From Pseudomonas fluorescens (GTDB lineage: Bacteria; Pseudomonadota; Gammaproteobacteria; Pseudomonadales; Pseudomonadaceae), in contig NZ_LR134318.1 in NCBI RefSeq assembly GCF_900636825.1, forward strand, positions 2,575,501-2,639,500: 64,000 bases of DNA. The letters are read 5' to 3'. Numbering within the stretch: position 1 is the first letter of the stretch; every line of letters starts with the position of its first letter. This document shows positions 16,051 through 23,433 of the stretch, in pieces. Position numbers and translations under genes: made by a program. The notes beneath the pieces were generated by a model. That model was not told the origin of the DNA. It saw nothing but the letters and a program-made list of their open reading frames with translations, and ran no database searches.

Positions 16051-17994
16051 TCAGGCGCCGTCGAGTGTGCGGCGCACCTTGTCCAGCAGCTCGCTGATCT
16101 GGAACGGTTTGACCAGCATGTCCATGCCGCTGCCAAGGAAGACCTGGCGGTTGAGGGCGGTTTCGGCGTAGCCGGTCATGAACAGGATCGGCAGGCCTGG
16201 ATGCCAGCCGCGAGCGACGTCCGCCAGTTCACGGCCGCTCATCCGGGGCAGGCCGACATCGGTGAGCAGCAGGTTGATCGATGGATCATTCTGCAATCGC
16301 TCCAGCGCCGATTCGATGTCCGCCGCCTGCGTGCAACGATACCCGGCGTCTTCCAGCACTTCGGTGACGAACAACCGCACAGTGGCCATGTCCTCGACGA
16401 TCAACACATGCTCGCCGCTGCCTTTGGCACCGGGCACCGGTGACGGCGCGTCCGCTCCGGTGGGGTCATTGGTGCCGGGCAGCATGATGGTCACTTCCGT
16501 GCCACGACGAGCGACGCTGCGGATATGCGCGTCACCGCCGGACTGACGGGCGAAACCGTAGATCGTCGATAGCCCCAGACCGGTGCCCTGGCCCAGCGGT
16601 TTGGTGGTGAAAAACGGTTCGAACACCTTGTCGATCACGTTATGTTCGATGCCGGTGCCATCGTCGCGCACCGACAGCGCCACGTACGCGCCATCGGCCA
16701 GATTCGGGTCGCCATGAGAATACGCCGCATAGGTATTGACCCAGATGTTGCCGCCCGAGGGCAGGGCGTCGCGGGCGTTGATCACCAGATTCAGCACCGC
16801 GCTTTCCAACTGCACCGGGTCGACCAGTGCAATCGCCGGTTTGTTGGTCAGTTCCAGCTTGAGGATGATGCGTTCGCCAATGGTGCGCACCAGCAATTCT
16901 TCGAGCGAACGCACGTGTTCGTTGATGTCCACCGGTCGCGTGTCCAGCGGTTGCTGACGAGCAAACGCGAGCAAGCGGTGAGTCAGGGAAGCGGCGCTCA
17001 TCGCCGAATTCAATGCCGCATCGGTATAGAACTGCACCTTGTCCAGACGCTCGTCAGCGACGCGCTTTTTGATCAGTTCCAGACTGGTGATGATGCCGGT
17101 CAGCAAATTGTTGAAGTCGTGAGCGATGCCGCCAGTGAGCTTGCCCAGGGCATCCATTTTCTGCACTTGCAGCAATTGCGCTTCAGCACGCACGCGTTCG
17201 GCAACTTCCTTGGCCAGTTGCGTGGTGGTGTCATCCAGGCGCGCCAAATGCGAGCGCTCGCGATGGCGATGTTCGGTGACGTCCTCGACGAACACCAGAC
17301 TCAGTTCAGGGGTGCGATACGGCGAAATCTGCCACTCGGTCTCACGCGTTTCGCCTTGGACGCGCATGTTCAGCGTGCCTTTCCAGCGCTCGCCGTCGAC
17401 CAGGCGCAGGCGCAGTTCGTTGAGGATCGCACTTTGATCGTCGGCGAAGCATTCGCGCAGAGCCTGTTGGTCCTGGTTGTCGAGAATCAGCTGAGTGAAA
17501 GCATGGTTGCACTCGTGGACTTTGAGGTTGGCGTCAAGCACCGCGATCGGCGCCGAAACGTTGGCGAAAATTTCGCGAAACCGCGCCTCGCTTTCGCGCA
17601 GGGCATTTTCGGTGTCGCGCACTCGCAGCAAGGTGCGCAATGTCGCCAGCAGCACGTCAGGGTCGACCGGATGAATCAGATAAGCATCGGCGCCAGCGTC
17701 GAGGCCGGTGATGATGTCGCCGGTCTGGATCGACGCTGCCGACACATGAATCACCGGCAACAGCGCGGTGCGCGGGTCGGCGCGCAGCAAGCGGACAATA
17801 TCGAAGCCGCTCATGTCCGGCAGATTGACGTCGAGGATCAACGCATCGAGCGCTTCGCTCTCGATCAACGCCAGACCGTCGCTGCCCGTGCCCGCTTCCA
17901 GCACCTCGTAGCCGTGGCGCTCCAGGCGCCGGCGCAGGGCGTAACGGGTGGCGACGTTGTCATCGACGATCAACAGGCGGATGTCACGATTCAT
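16051..17994 (-). CDS. Sensor kinase with N- and C-terminal receiver domains (REC-PAS-HisKA-HATPase-REC)
   Basis: A 647-residue soluble signalling protein, last in the stressosome operon. The N-terminal receiver has LLIVDDNVATRYAL and acceptor Asp55 in ALILDVNLPD. A PAS domain (about 150-260) contains FREIFANVSAPIAVLDANL. A coiled linker leads to the H-box (LTGGIAHDFNNLLTG), N-box (AVLNLVINARDAL) and G-boxes (DDGTGIEHNV; GTGLGLSTIYGF). A second receiver follows (VLIVEDMATVRLFV; LLLTDVGLPRMSG). Start 17994 has GGAGA 6 bases upstream and overlaps the preceding kinase gene by 11 bases. It could receive a phosphate from that kinase through REC1. No DNA-binding output domain is present, so the final target lies elsewhere. 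Confidence 0.88.
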   Translation of the reverse strand: MNRDIRLLIVDDNVATRYALRRRLERHGYEVLEAGTGSDGLALIESEALDALILDVNLPDMSGFDIVRLLRADPRTALLPVIHVSAASIQTGDIITGLDAGADAYLIHPVDPDVLLATLRTLLRVRDTENALRESEARFREIFANVSAPIAVLDANLKVHECNHAFTQLILDNQDQQALRECFADDQSAILNELRLRLVDGERWKGTLNMRVQGETRETEWQISPYRTPELSLVFVEDVTEHRHRERSHLARLDDTTTQLAKEVAERVRAEAQLLQVQKMDALGKLTGGIAHDFNNLLTGIITSLELIKKRVADERLDKVQFYTDAALNSAMSAASLTHRLLAFARQQPLDTRPVDINEHVRSLEELLVRTIGERIILKLELTNKPAIALVDPVQLESAVLNLVINARDALPSGGNIWVNTYAAYSHGDPNLADGAYVALSVRDDGTGIEHNVIDKVFEPFFTTKPLGQGTGLGLSTIYGFARQSGGDAHIRSVARRGTEVTIMLPGTNDPTGADAPSPVPGAKGSGEHVLIVEDMATVRLFVTEVLEDAGYRCTQAADIESALERLQNDPSINLLLTDVGLPRMSGRELADVARGWHPGLPILFMTGYAETALNRQVFLGSGMDMLVKPFQISELLDKVRRTLDGA

Positions 17995-18859
17995 CGACGT
18001 TCTCCATAGCGATTGCCAGCGGGATAATGACAAAAAACGTTGAGCCGACGCCAGGCGTGCTTTGGACGCCTACTTCGCCGCCCAGCAGAGCCGCGAAACG
18101 CTTGCACAATGACAGGCCCAGACCGGTGCCGCGCAAGCGTTTTTGCAGCGGCGAATCGACCTGGGAGAAATCCTCGAACAAGGTGTCATGCAACTCTGGC
18201 GCGATGCCGATGCCAGTGTCGCTGACGGCGAAGCGAATCTGGTCTTCACCTTCCATGCGCGCCGATACGCGCACCTCGCCACGGGTGGTGAATTTCAGCG
18301 AGTTGGAAATGAAGTTGCGCAAGATCTGCCCGAGCTTCTTGTCATCGGTGTACAGACGGGGCAGACCGCTGGGTTCTTCGAAGATCAAGTCCACGGTGGA
18401 GGCATCGACGATCGGCCGGAACATCCCCCGCAAGGCCGAGAACAGGTCGAACATGTCGAACCAGGCCGGTGAGATGGTGATGCGCCCGGCTTCGATTTTC
18501 GCCAGATCGAGCAGGTCGTCGACCATGTCACTGAGCTCGCGAGCCGCTGTACTGACAAACGCAACCTGCTTGTGTTGCTCAGGACTCAGCGGGCCGTCGA
18601 GTTCGTCGGCGAGCAGACTGTTGATACTCAGAATCGAGCCCAGCGGCGTGCGGAACTCATGGCTCATGTAGGACAGAAAACGGCTTTTCAGATCCGACGC
18701 CTGGCGCAATTCTTCGGCTTGATTGTCGAGTTCGCCGTACAGCGCCAGAACGCCCTGGTTGGTCTCGTCGAGTTCTTCGCGCAGCGCCGTGATTTCGGCC
18801 TGCAACCGGGCAATGCACGCTGCCTGTTCGGCAGGGCTCAGCGTTGTCGAGTCAGCCAT
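17984..18859 (-). CDS. Sensor histidine kinase of the stressosome operon
   Basis: A 291-residue soluble kinase: an N-terminal coiled coil (about 5-55; ARLQAEITALREELDE), an H-box LSYMSHEFRTPLGSI, a DHp helix pair ending DDLLDLAKIEAGRI, and an HATPase domain with N-box QILRNFISNSLKF and G-boxes DTGIGIAPEL and GTGLGLSLCKRF. No separate input domain exists, so the coiled coil probably receives the signal from a partner protein. Genes on both sides overlap (8 bases upstream, 11 downstream). In its operon it follows the RsbT/RsbX-like proteins and is a plausible direct target of RsbT released from the stressosome. Confidence 0.88.
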   Translation of the reverse strand: MADSTTLSPAEQAACIARLQAEITALREELDETNQGVLALYGELDNQAEELRQASDLKSRFLSYMSHEFRTPLGSILSINSLLADELDGPLSPEQHKQVAFVSTAARELSDMVDDLLDLAKIEAGRITISPAWFDMFDLFSALRGMFRPIVDASTVDLIFEEPSGLPRLYTDDKKLGQILRNFISNSLKFTTRGEVRVSARMEGEDQIRFAVSDTGIGIAPELHDTLFEDFSQVDSPLQKRLRGTGLGLSLCKRFAALLGGEVGVQSTPGVGSTFFVIIPLAIAMENVDES

Positions 18860-19871
18860 GTGCGGCCTCCAGGGCAACGACCAGCACCGTGACGTCATCG
18901 CGCCCGCGGCAGAAGTCGCGGTGCAGGACGCTGGCTATCACGGCAGGGTGGCGATGCACCAGACCGGGGTAGTCTTGAAGGTTCCAACGGGACTGTAAGC
19001 CGTCGCTGTACATAATCAATAAATGTCCGTTCACGTGAGCATAGTCAAAAGGTTTGGCTTTTCGGTACTGAGCACCGACGATGCCAGGATGCGAGGCCAG
19101 ACCGCGCGATTTGCCATCCCCCAACAGGGTGGCGCCGATGTTGCCGACACCGGCGAAGGTCAAGCCGTCGCGCTGGCTGTCGAATTGGGTGAAAGCGACC
19201 GCGCCACCGCGGGTACCGAGCATTCCCTGATGCAGGTCTTCCATCAATACCACAGGATCGGCAAACGGCGCCCGGGCGAATGCCTCGGCGCCGGCCAGAC
19301 CCGCGCGCTCGGCTTCTTCGCCATGACCGAGTCCGTCGACAACCAGCGCGCTAAGTCTTGTGCGGGCGTAAGCCAGGTACCAGACATCGCCGCACGCTGG
19401 ATCGGCATGCAGCGAATGCTGGCTGACACCAAAGCGCACATCGGCGTGACGATCGCTGCGCGGATAGATCCGCGCCAACAGCACAGCGCCACGGTGGTCC
19501 GCGTAGACATCAAACACGTTGGTCTGACGCGATACCGCGCCGAGACCGATGCCTTGCGTGCCGCCGGTGGAAAAACCGTCCGCCAGACAGGCGTCAAGGT
19601 CAAAGCCCTGCGCCCGGTCCACAGTCTGCATTTCAATGCCGAAAGCGTTATCGGGCCGTGGCACCACGCGCAGGTGGAATTCGCCGCCCTGGGCATGTTT
19701 GAGCACGTTGCTGGCCAGTTCCGTGGCCACCAGCGCCACGCGCCCGGCATCGTTTTCATCGAAGCCGTGCTGCTCGGCGAGTTTCTGCGCGGTGCGCCGC
19801 GCGTGCCCGATCTGACTGCTGTCCTCGATCGGCAAAACCTGGGTCAACGACCCGGCGATATTCATGTCCAT
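18852..19871 (-). CDS. HATPase-SpoIIE phosphatase fusion (RsbX-like)
   Basis: A 339-residue two-domain protein. Residues about 1-135 form an anti-sigma-type HATPase (N-box VATELASNVLKHA, G-box region GGTQGIGLGAVSRQ). Residues about 145-335 are a PP2C/SpoIIE serine phosphatase, seen in ALVVDGLGHGEEAERA, FAGVGNIGATLL, LLIMYSDGLQSRW and the terminal GRDDVTVLVV. In Bacillus the separate phosphatase RsbX resets stressosome proteins RsbR and RsbS; here the phosphatase carries an extra kinase-fold domain. ATG 19871 (or 19865) overlaps the rsbT stop region. The probable role is dephosphorylation of RsbS/RsbR to end the response, inferred from position and fold. Confidence 0.85.
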   Translation of the reverse strand: MDMNIAGSLTQVLPIEDSSQIGHARRTAQKLAEQHGFDENDAGRVALVATELASNVLKHAQGGEFHLRVVPRPDNAFGIEMQTVDRAQGFDLDACLADGFSTGGTQGIGLGAVSRQTNVFDVYADHRGAVLLARIYPRSDRHADVRFGVSQHSLHADPACGDVWYLAYARTRLSALVVDGLGHGEEAERAGLAGAEAFARAPFADPVVLMEDLHQGMLGTRGGAVAFTQFDSQRDGLTFAGVGNIGATLLGDGKSRGLASHPGIVGAQYRKAKPFDYAHVNGHLLIMYSDGLQSRWNLQDYPGLVHRHPAVIASVLHRDFCRGRDDVTVLVVALEAAHG

Positions 19872-20266
19872 CGGGTGATCGTTATGCGTGTGCCTTTGCC
19901 GGGCTCAGTGTCGAGTTCGAATTCATTGACCAGTCGCTTGGCGCCAGTCAGGCCAAGGCCCAGTCCGCCGCCCGAGGTCCAGCCATCGGTCATCGCCAGT
20001 TTGATGTCGGGAATGCCCGGACCTTGGTCACGGAAAGTCAGGCGCAGGCCGACGCGGCCGTTTTCCTCAAGGATCTGCCAATCCATGTCGCCGCCACCGC
20101 CATAGACCATGGTGTTGCGCGCCAGCTCACTGACGGCGGTCACCAGTTTGGTCAGGTCGATCAGGCGCATGCCGCATTCGGTGGCGAGCTTGCGCGTGGT
20201 CTGGCGGGCCAGTACCACGTCCTGTTCAATCAGAATGGGTTGAGTACCGCTGCTGCGCACGGTCAT
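19862..20266 (-). CDS. rsbT: RsbT-like serine kinase / switch protein
   Basis: A 134-residue single-domain HATPase protein of the anti-sigma kinase family. The N-box lies in TAVSELARNTMVYGG (Glu47, Asn51), followed by FRDQGPGIPDIKLAM and the Gly-rich GGGLGLGLTGAKRLV. In Bacillus RsbT phosphorylates RsbS and RsbR in the stressosome and then leaves to activate a downstream partner. The gene order rsbR-rsbS-rsbT is preserved, with a four-base overlap with rsbS (20263-20266). The partner here cannot be RsbU, which is absent; the co-transcribed sensor kinases are candidates. Confidence 0.88.
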   Translation of the reverse strand: MTVRSSGTQPILIEQDVVLARQTTRKLATECGMRLIDLTKLVTAVSELARNTMVYGGGGDMDWQILEENGRVGLRLTFRDQGPGIPDIKLAMTDGWTSGGGLGLGLTGAKRLVNEFELDTEPGKGTRITITRWT

Positions 20267-20625
20267 TGCAGGCGTACTCGGTCCTGTAGCAGTTTCATCC
20301 CGCGTTCGACGTTGAGGGCGGTGCTGACACCCGGCAAGGTCATGCCCAGCTCGACGAGGGTAATCGCCACCGCCGGTTGCATGCCGACCAGCACGGTTTC
20401 GGCGTCCATGATTTTCGACAACCCGGAAATGGTGCCAATCATGCGCCCGATGAACGAATCGACCATGTCCAGCGCGGAAATGTCGATCAACACACCGCGC
20501 GCCGAAGTCCGGCTGATGCGCTCGGACAAATCATCCTGCAAGGTCAGGGCGAGTTGGTCGTGCATGTCGACCTGAATGGTCACCAGCAGCAAATCGCCCA
20601 TTTGAAGAATCGGAATACGTTCCAT
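20263..20625 (-). CDS. rsbS: RsbS-like STAS-domain stressosome scaffold
   Basis: A 120-residue single STAS domain. It matches RsbS at the start (RIPILQMGDLLLVTIQ), around the phosphorylated serine (LDMVDSFIGRMIG; Ser57 corresponds to Ser59 of Bacillus RsbS as I recall it), and at GMQPAVAITLVELG. RsbS forms the stressosome core with RsbR and sequesters RsbT until phosphorylated. It lies between rsbR (4-base gap) and rsbT (4-base overlap). Retention of the acceptor serine suggests a working switch. Confidence 0.9.
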   Translation of the reverse strand: MERIPILQMGDLLLVTIQVDMHDQLALTLQDDLSERISRTSARGVLIDISALDMVDSFIGRMIGTISGLSKIMDAETVLVGMQPAVAITLVELGMTLPGVSTALNVERGMKLLQDRVRLQ

Positions 20626-20629
20626 CGGC

Positions 20630-21481
20630 TCAGACCGCTTTGCCGAGGCTGATGCCCAGGCGCGTCAGGGCCAGCTTCAAGGCGTCGGCCAGATTAGCCT
20701 TGGTGACTACGCCCTGCAGATCCAGGCCCAGGTGCACGATGGTTTGCGCAATTTGCGGACGCACGCCGCTGATGATGCAATCGGCGCCCATCAGGCGAAT
20801 CGCGGTCACGGTTTTCAGCAGGTGCTGGGCGACGAGGGTGTCAACGGTTGGCACGCCGGTGATGTCGATGATGGCGATTTCCGAACCGGTGTCGACGATG
20901 CGCTGCAGCAGCGACTCCATCACCACTTGGGTGCGCTGCGAATCGAGGGTGCCGATCATCGGCAGGGCGAGTACGCCATCCCACAGCTTGACCACCGGCG
21001 TCGACAGTTCCAGCAGTTCTTCCTGCTGACGCTTGATCACCGCTTCGCGGGATTTCTGGAAGGTGCCGATGGTGTGCATGCCTGCGGTGTCGAGCAGCTC
21101 GGACATTTCCAGCAGTTGCTCAGCAAGCAGTGCCGGCTGGTCCTGGTAGTGGTTTTGCAGCAGAGCGAACACTGGGCCCTTCAGCGCGAAAATGAAGTTG
21201 GCGGTCTGCTGGGAATCCTGGCCGAGCAGGGCGCGGCTCTGCGACAGCTTTTCCAGAAACTGGCGAGTGTCTTCCCAGCCGGCGGCAGTGATCTTGCTGC
21301 CATTGCCGCTTTCAAGGCCGTTGAGCAGCAACTGCAGAAGATCGCGGGTCTGTTGCGTCAGGTCGTGTTCTTTGAGATTGCGCGTGGCGCCGCTGGCTTC
21401 GAGACGCTTGGTCCACTCACTCAACAGTTGAGCCTGGTTGTTCTTGATTGCTTCGACTGTGCTGTTCTGCAGTGCTGCCAT
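20630..21481 (-). CDS. rsbR: RsbR-like stressosome sensor
   Basis: A 283-residue protein with an all-helical N-terminal sensor (about 1-150, RsbRD-type rather than a clear globin), the usual linker helix (REAVIKRQQEELLELSTPVV) and a C-terminal STAS domain (about 160-280). The STAS part contains IIDITGVPTVDTLVAQHLL with Thr215 at the place of Bacillus Thr205, and GTLDSQRTQ with Ser181 where Bacillus has Thr171. Both sites remain phosphorylatable. First gene of the six-gene operon, starting about 250 bases from a divergent small gene. The signal sensed is unknown; no heme-binding His is evident. Confidence 0.9.
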   Translation of the reverse strand: MAALQNSTVEAIKNNQAQLLSEWTKRLEASGATRNLKEHDLTQQTRDLLQLLLNGLESGNGSKITAAGWEDTRQFLEKLSQSRALLGQDSQQTANFIFALKGPVFALLQNHYQDQPALLAEQLLEMSELLDTAGMHTIGTFQKSREAVIKRQQEELLELSTPVVKLWDGVLALPMIGTLDSQRTQVVMESLLQRIVDTGSEIAIIDITGVPTVDTLVAQHLLKTVTAIRLMGADCIISGVRPQIAQTIVHLGLDLQGVVTKANLADALKLALTRLGISLGKAV

Positions 21482-21727
21482 GTGCGTGTCGCTCCGTTAC
21501 GTATGGGGGGCCGGCTCAGCGAAATGACCGGCGCGAATTGACTGACATTTGCCGCCTGAAATAGTTGTCCATTTCGCGGTGAATTTTTCTGCCTGTCGCG
21601 TCGAACGCCCCGTTAATTCTAGTCGGCGTGGCAACAGGCAACGATGTTTTGAACGAATCAGTGGCGTCAGGCTTCGAATCTGCAAGCCCGACGTTTTCCA
21701 GTCGTGCTGGAAGAAGGATGCAGGACT

Positions 21728-22006
21728 ATGAATGAGGTGGATATGAACGAGCAAGCGCCGCGAGAGCAAAATCAGTCCTCTGAACCAATTAATCGCAATG
21801 ATCCCGCGATCGATCCGCAAACTCCGGGGCAAACTCCGCCTGCGCCAAGCGAGAAAGGCCAAGCAGACAGCGCCTCCACCGAGGTCGATCAAAAGCAGCA
21901 TCACAGCGATAACAGCAACGACTTCAGCCCCGGCTTCAAGCCCGACCCTGACCGTCCTGCGCCGGGAGAAAGCACCGACGCCGATATCGACACTGACGGC
22001 GGTTGA
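21728..22006 (+). CDS. Small acidic, disordered hydrophilic protein
   Basis: A 92-residue protein rich in Pro, Asp, Glu, Asn, Gln and Ser, with no hydrophobic core (NRNDPAIDPQTPGQTPPAP; DFSPGFKPDPDRPAPGE). It is probably unstructured. ATG 21728 has AGGA upstream; ATG 21743, preceded by GAGGTGG, is an equally good start. A rho-independent terminator follows 14 bases after the stop. It is divergent from the stressosome operon and convergent with the DUF4142 gene. Low-complexity proteins of this kind in Pseudomonas are often stress-induced, but no function can be assigned. Confidence 0.65.
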   Translation: MNEVDMNEQAPREQNQSSEPINRNDPAIDPQTPGQTPPAPSEKGQADSASTEVDQKQHHSDNSNDFSPGFKPDPDRPAPGESTDADIDTDGG

Positions 22007-22017
22007 TCGCCGCAACG

Positions 22018-22052
22018 CAAAAGGCCGCATCCATGGATGCGGCCTTTTTTAT
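22018..22052. terminator. Bidirectional rho-independent terminator
   Basis: AAAGGCCGCATCCATGGATG continues to GCGGCCTTTTTT: a near-perfect hairpin (GGCCGCATCC / GGATGCGGCC) with A-run and T-run on its two sides, so it can end transcripts from both directions between the small acidic protein gene and the convergent DUF4142 gene. Confidence 0.9.
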
Positions 22053-22063
22053 GCCCGGGAGTT

Positions 22064-22585
22064 TTATTTGCTCGGGTGTTTGGCTTGCAGCTCTTTGGCA
22101 TGGGCCAGATGTTTTTCCAGCGCCGGGAGCATTTTCTGCGCAAACGCTTTCAGTTCAGTTGCGCCCTTGGCCTTGTCGTCGGTCACGGTGTTCGCCTGTT
22201 TCTTGAACAGCTCGATGGTTTCCTGGTGAGCCATCACCTGGTTGTTCGCGTAAGCCGCATCGAACGATTCATCGCGCATATCGAGGATTTTTTCCTTGGC
22301 CTGTTTGACCAAAGTAGTGGTGTCCGGGACTTCGATGTCGTTGGCTTTGGCGATCGCCGCCAGCTCATCGTTGGCCTTGCTGTGATCGGTGATCATCTGG
22401 TTTGCAAAGGCTTTGATGTCAGCGGACTGGCTCTTTTCCAGGGCCAGGCGACTGGTTTCGATTTCAGCGATGCCACCAGCGGCGGCGTTATCGACAAAGT
22501 CGTTGTCGGTCGCAGCGAAGGCGCTGCCCATGCCGGTGCTCAGTGCAACAGCCAGAGCGAGATGACGCAGGTTGAATCCGTCCAT
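22064..22585 (-). CDS. DUF4142 periplasmic protein
   Basis: A 173-residue exported protein with a signal peptide (cleavage after GSAFA, about residue 24). The mature domain is a ferritin-like four-helix bundle of the DUF4142 family: NDFVDNAAAGGIAEIETSRLA, FANQMITDHSKANDELAAIA, and MAHQETIELFKKQA. Several His and Glu residues could bind metal, but no canonical di-iron motif is evident. GGAGA lies 6 bases before the ATG. Monocistronic, with a strong terminator. Family members are often stress- or stationary-phase-induced; function here is unknown. Confidence 0.85.
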   Translation of the reverse strand: MDGFNLRHLALAVALSTGMGSAFAATDNDFVDNAAAGGIAEIETSRLALEKSQSADIKAFANQMITDHSKANDELAAIAKANDIEVPDTTTLVKQAKEKILDMRDESFDAAYANNQVMAHQETIELFKKQANTVTDDKAKGATELKAFAQKMLPALEKHLAHAKELQAKHPSK

Positions 22586-22790
22586 TGGGTATCTCCACGC
22601 AGGTTTTTGTGAGCGTTATCCAATGGAGCGGGTGCAGCCGTGAAAGGTTTTATCGCGTTTACGACAGGGCGACGAACGGCAACCGCTGGTCTGACAGGGA
22701 GTCGACAGAAGCTATCGCGCAAGGCCATGCTGATAATGAGTCAGCGCATCGGTCGCGCTGGTTGTCCAATCAAATTGTTGGAGGTGTTTC

Positions 22791-23045
22791 ATGCCGGTTT
22801 CACATGATCTGTATCAGGACCTGGGTTGCAAGAAGGAAGAGATCGAGCAAAAACGCTCCGAGGATCCGAAGCTGGATTCGTTGCTCAACAAATACTTCGA
22901 TGTTGATGCTGAAGTGGTCGAGGCCGAGACCGCCCAATCAGATGCCCCCAGCGATGACGAGCTGAAAAAGCTCAAGGAGAAACGGGTGATCGTCAAAGAG
23001 CAGATCGTCGCGCGTCTGGCGGGGCAATCTTTGACCGGCCAGTAG
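22791..23045 (+). CDS. YdcH/DUF465-family small protein
   Basis: An 84-residue charged helical protein. The N-terminal SHDLYQDLGCKKEEIEQKRSED and C-terminal DELKKLKEKRVIVKEQIVARL match the DUF465/YdcH pattern of two helices forming a coiled coil, here with an acidic insert (EVVEAETAQSDAPSDD). GGAGG sits 7 bases before the ATG. Divergent from the DUF4142 gene. Function is unknown for the family. Confidence 0.75.
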   Translation: MPVSHDLYQDLGCKKEEIEQKRSEDPKLDSLLNKYFDVDAEVVEAETAQSDAPSDDELKKLKEKRVIVKEQIVARLAGQSLTGQ

Positions 23046-23091
23046 CCGACTGACCGGCGGTCGCAGACTGACCGGAACGACAATCCCCGAC

Positions 23092-23143
23092 GGCACCTCG
23101 AATGTTCAGAGTCATCCATCATCGACTCCTGGCGAGGTGCCTT
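23092..23143 (+). promoter_or_regulatory. Inverted repeat covering a ribosome-binding site
   Basis: GGCACCTCG (23092-23100) and CGAGGTGCC (23133-23141) are perfect 9-base complements separated by 32 bases. The right arm contains the GAGG ribosome site of the small gene that starts at 23144. If the leader is transcribed, this hairpin would hide the site, giving a possible switch on translation. The effect is inferred from sequence. Confidence 0.4.
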
Positions 23144-23308
23144 ATGAACGATCCCAAATTCCCCAGTGAAGAGCAGGGCGGATTCGACCCGATTCCGAAG
23201 CGTCCCGAACCGAATAGCCCGGCGCACACCACGGCCATTCCGGAAGAGCCGGACCCGAATCTGCCGGAAGATGAAGATCCCGAGAAGTTCGACAGGTCCA
23301 GCAACTGA
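23144..23308 (+). CDS. Small Pro/Glu-rich hypothetical protein
   Basis: A 54-residue hydrophilic protein with proline-rich acidic repeats (FDPIPKRPEPNSP; EEPDPNLPEDEDP). No fold or family is recognised; similar low-complexity proteins are common in Pseudomonas. The start follows a GAGGTGCC ribosome site that forms part of a 9-base inverted repeat. A REP doublet begins directly after the stop. Its composition resembles that of the small acidic protein at 21728. Confidence 0.6.
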   Translation: MNDPKFPSEEQGGFDPIPKRPEPNSPAHTTAIPEEPDPNLPEDEDPEKFDRSSN

Positions 23309-23314
23309 TTGACC

Positions 23315-23413
23315 GCTATCGCCAGCAGGGCTGGCTCCCACAGGTTTTCGGCGTGTGACAAATGTCAGGGTCAACCTGTTTCACTGTGGGAGCCAGCCCT
23401 GCTGGCGATAGCG
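23315..23413. repeat. REP doublet, GCCAGCAGGGCTGGCTCCCA family
   Basis: Near-perfect inverted pair (TATCGCCAGCAGGGCTGGCT / AGCCAGCCCTGCTGGCGATA) with a spacer of about 45 bases, between convergent genes. Confidence 0.88.
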
Positions 23414-23433
23414 TCGCTCCATGCGACAGAAAT

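Noticed and set aside
16051..21481. Sigma-B-type regulon (RsbU, RsbV, RsbW, sigB) beside the stressosome
   Set aside because: No sigma factor or anti-sigma-antagonist genes are found on either side; downstream genes are sensor kinases.
23315..23413. Possible CRISPR array from the repeated palindromes
   Set aside because: Repeats occur as single inverted pairs at scattered sites, with no regular spacer spacing and no cas genes. They are REP/REPIN elements.
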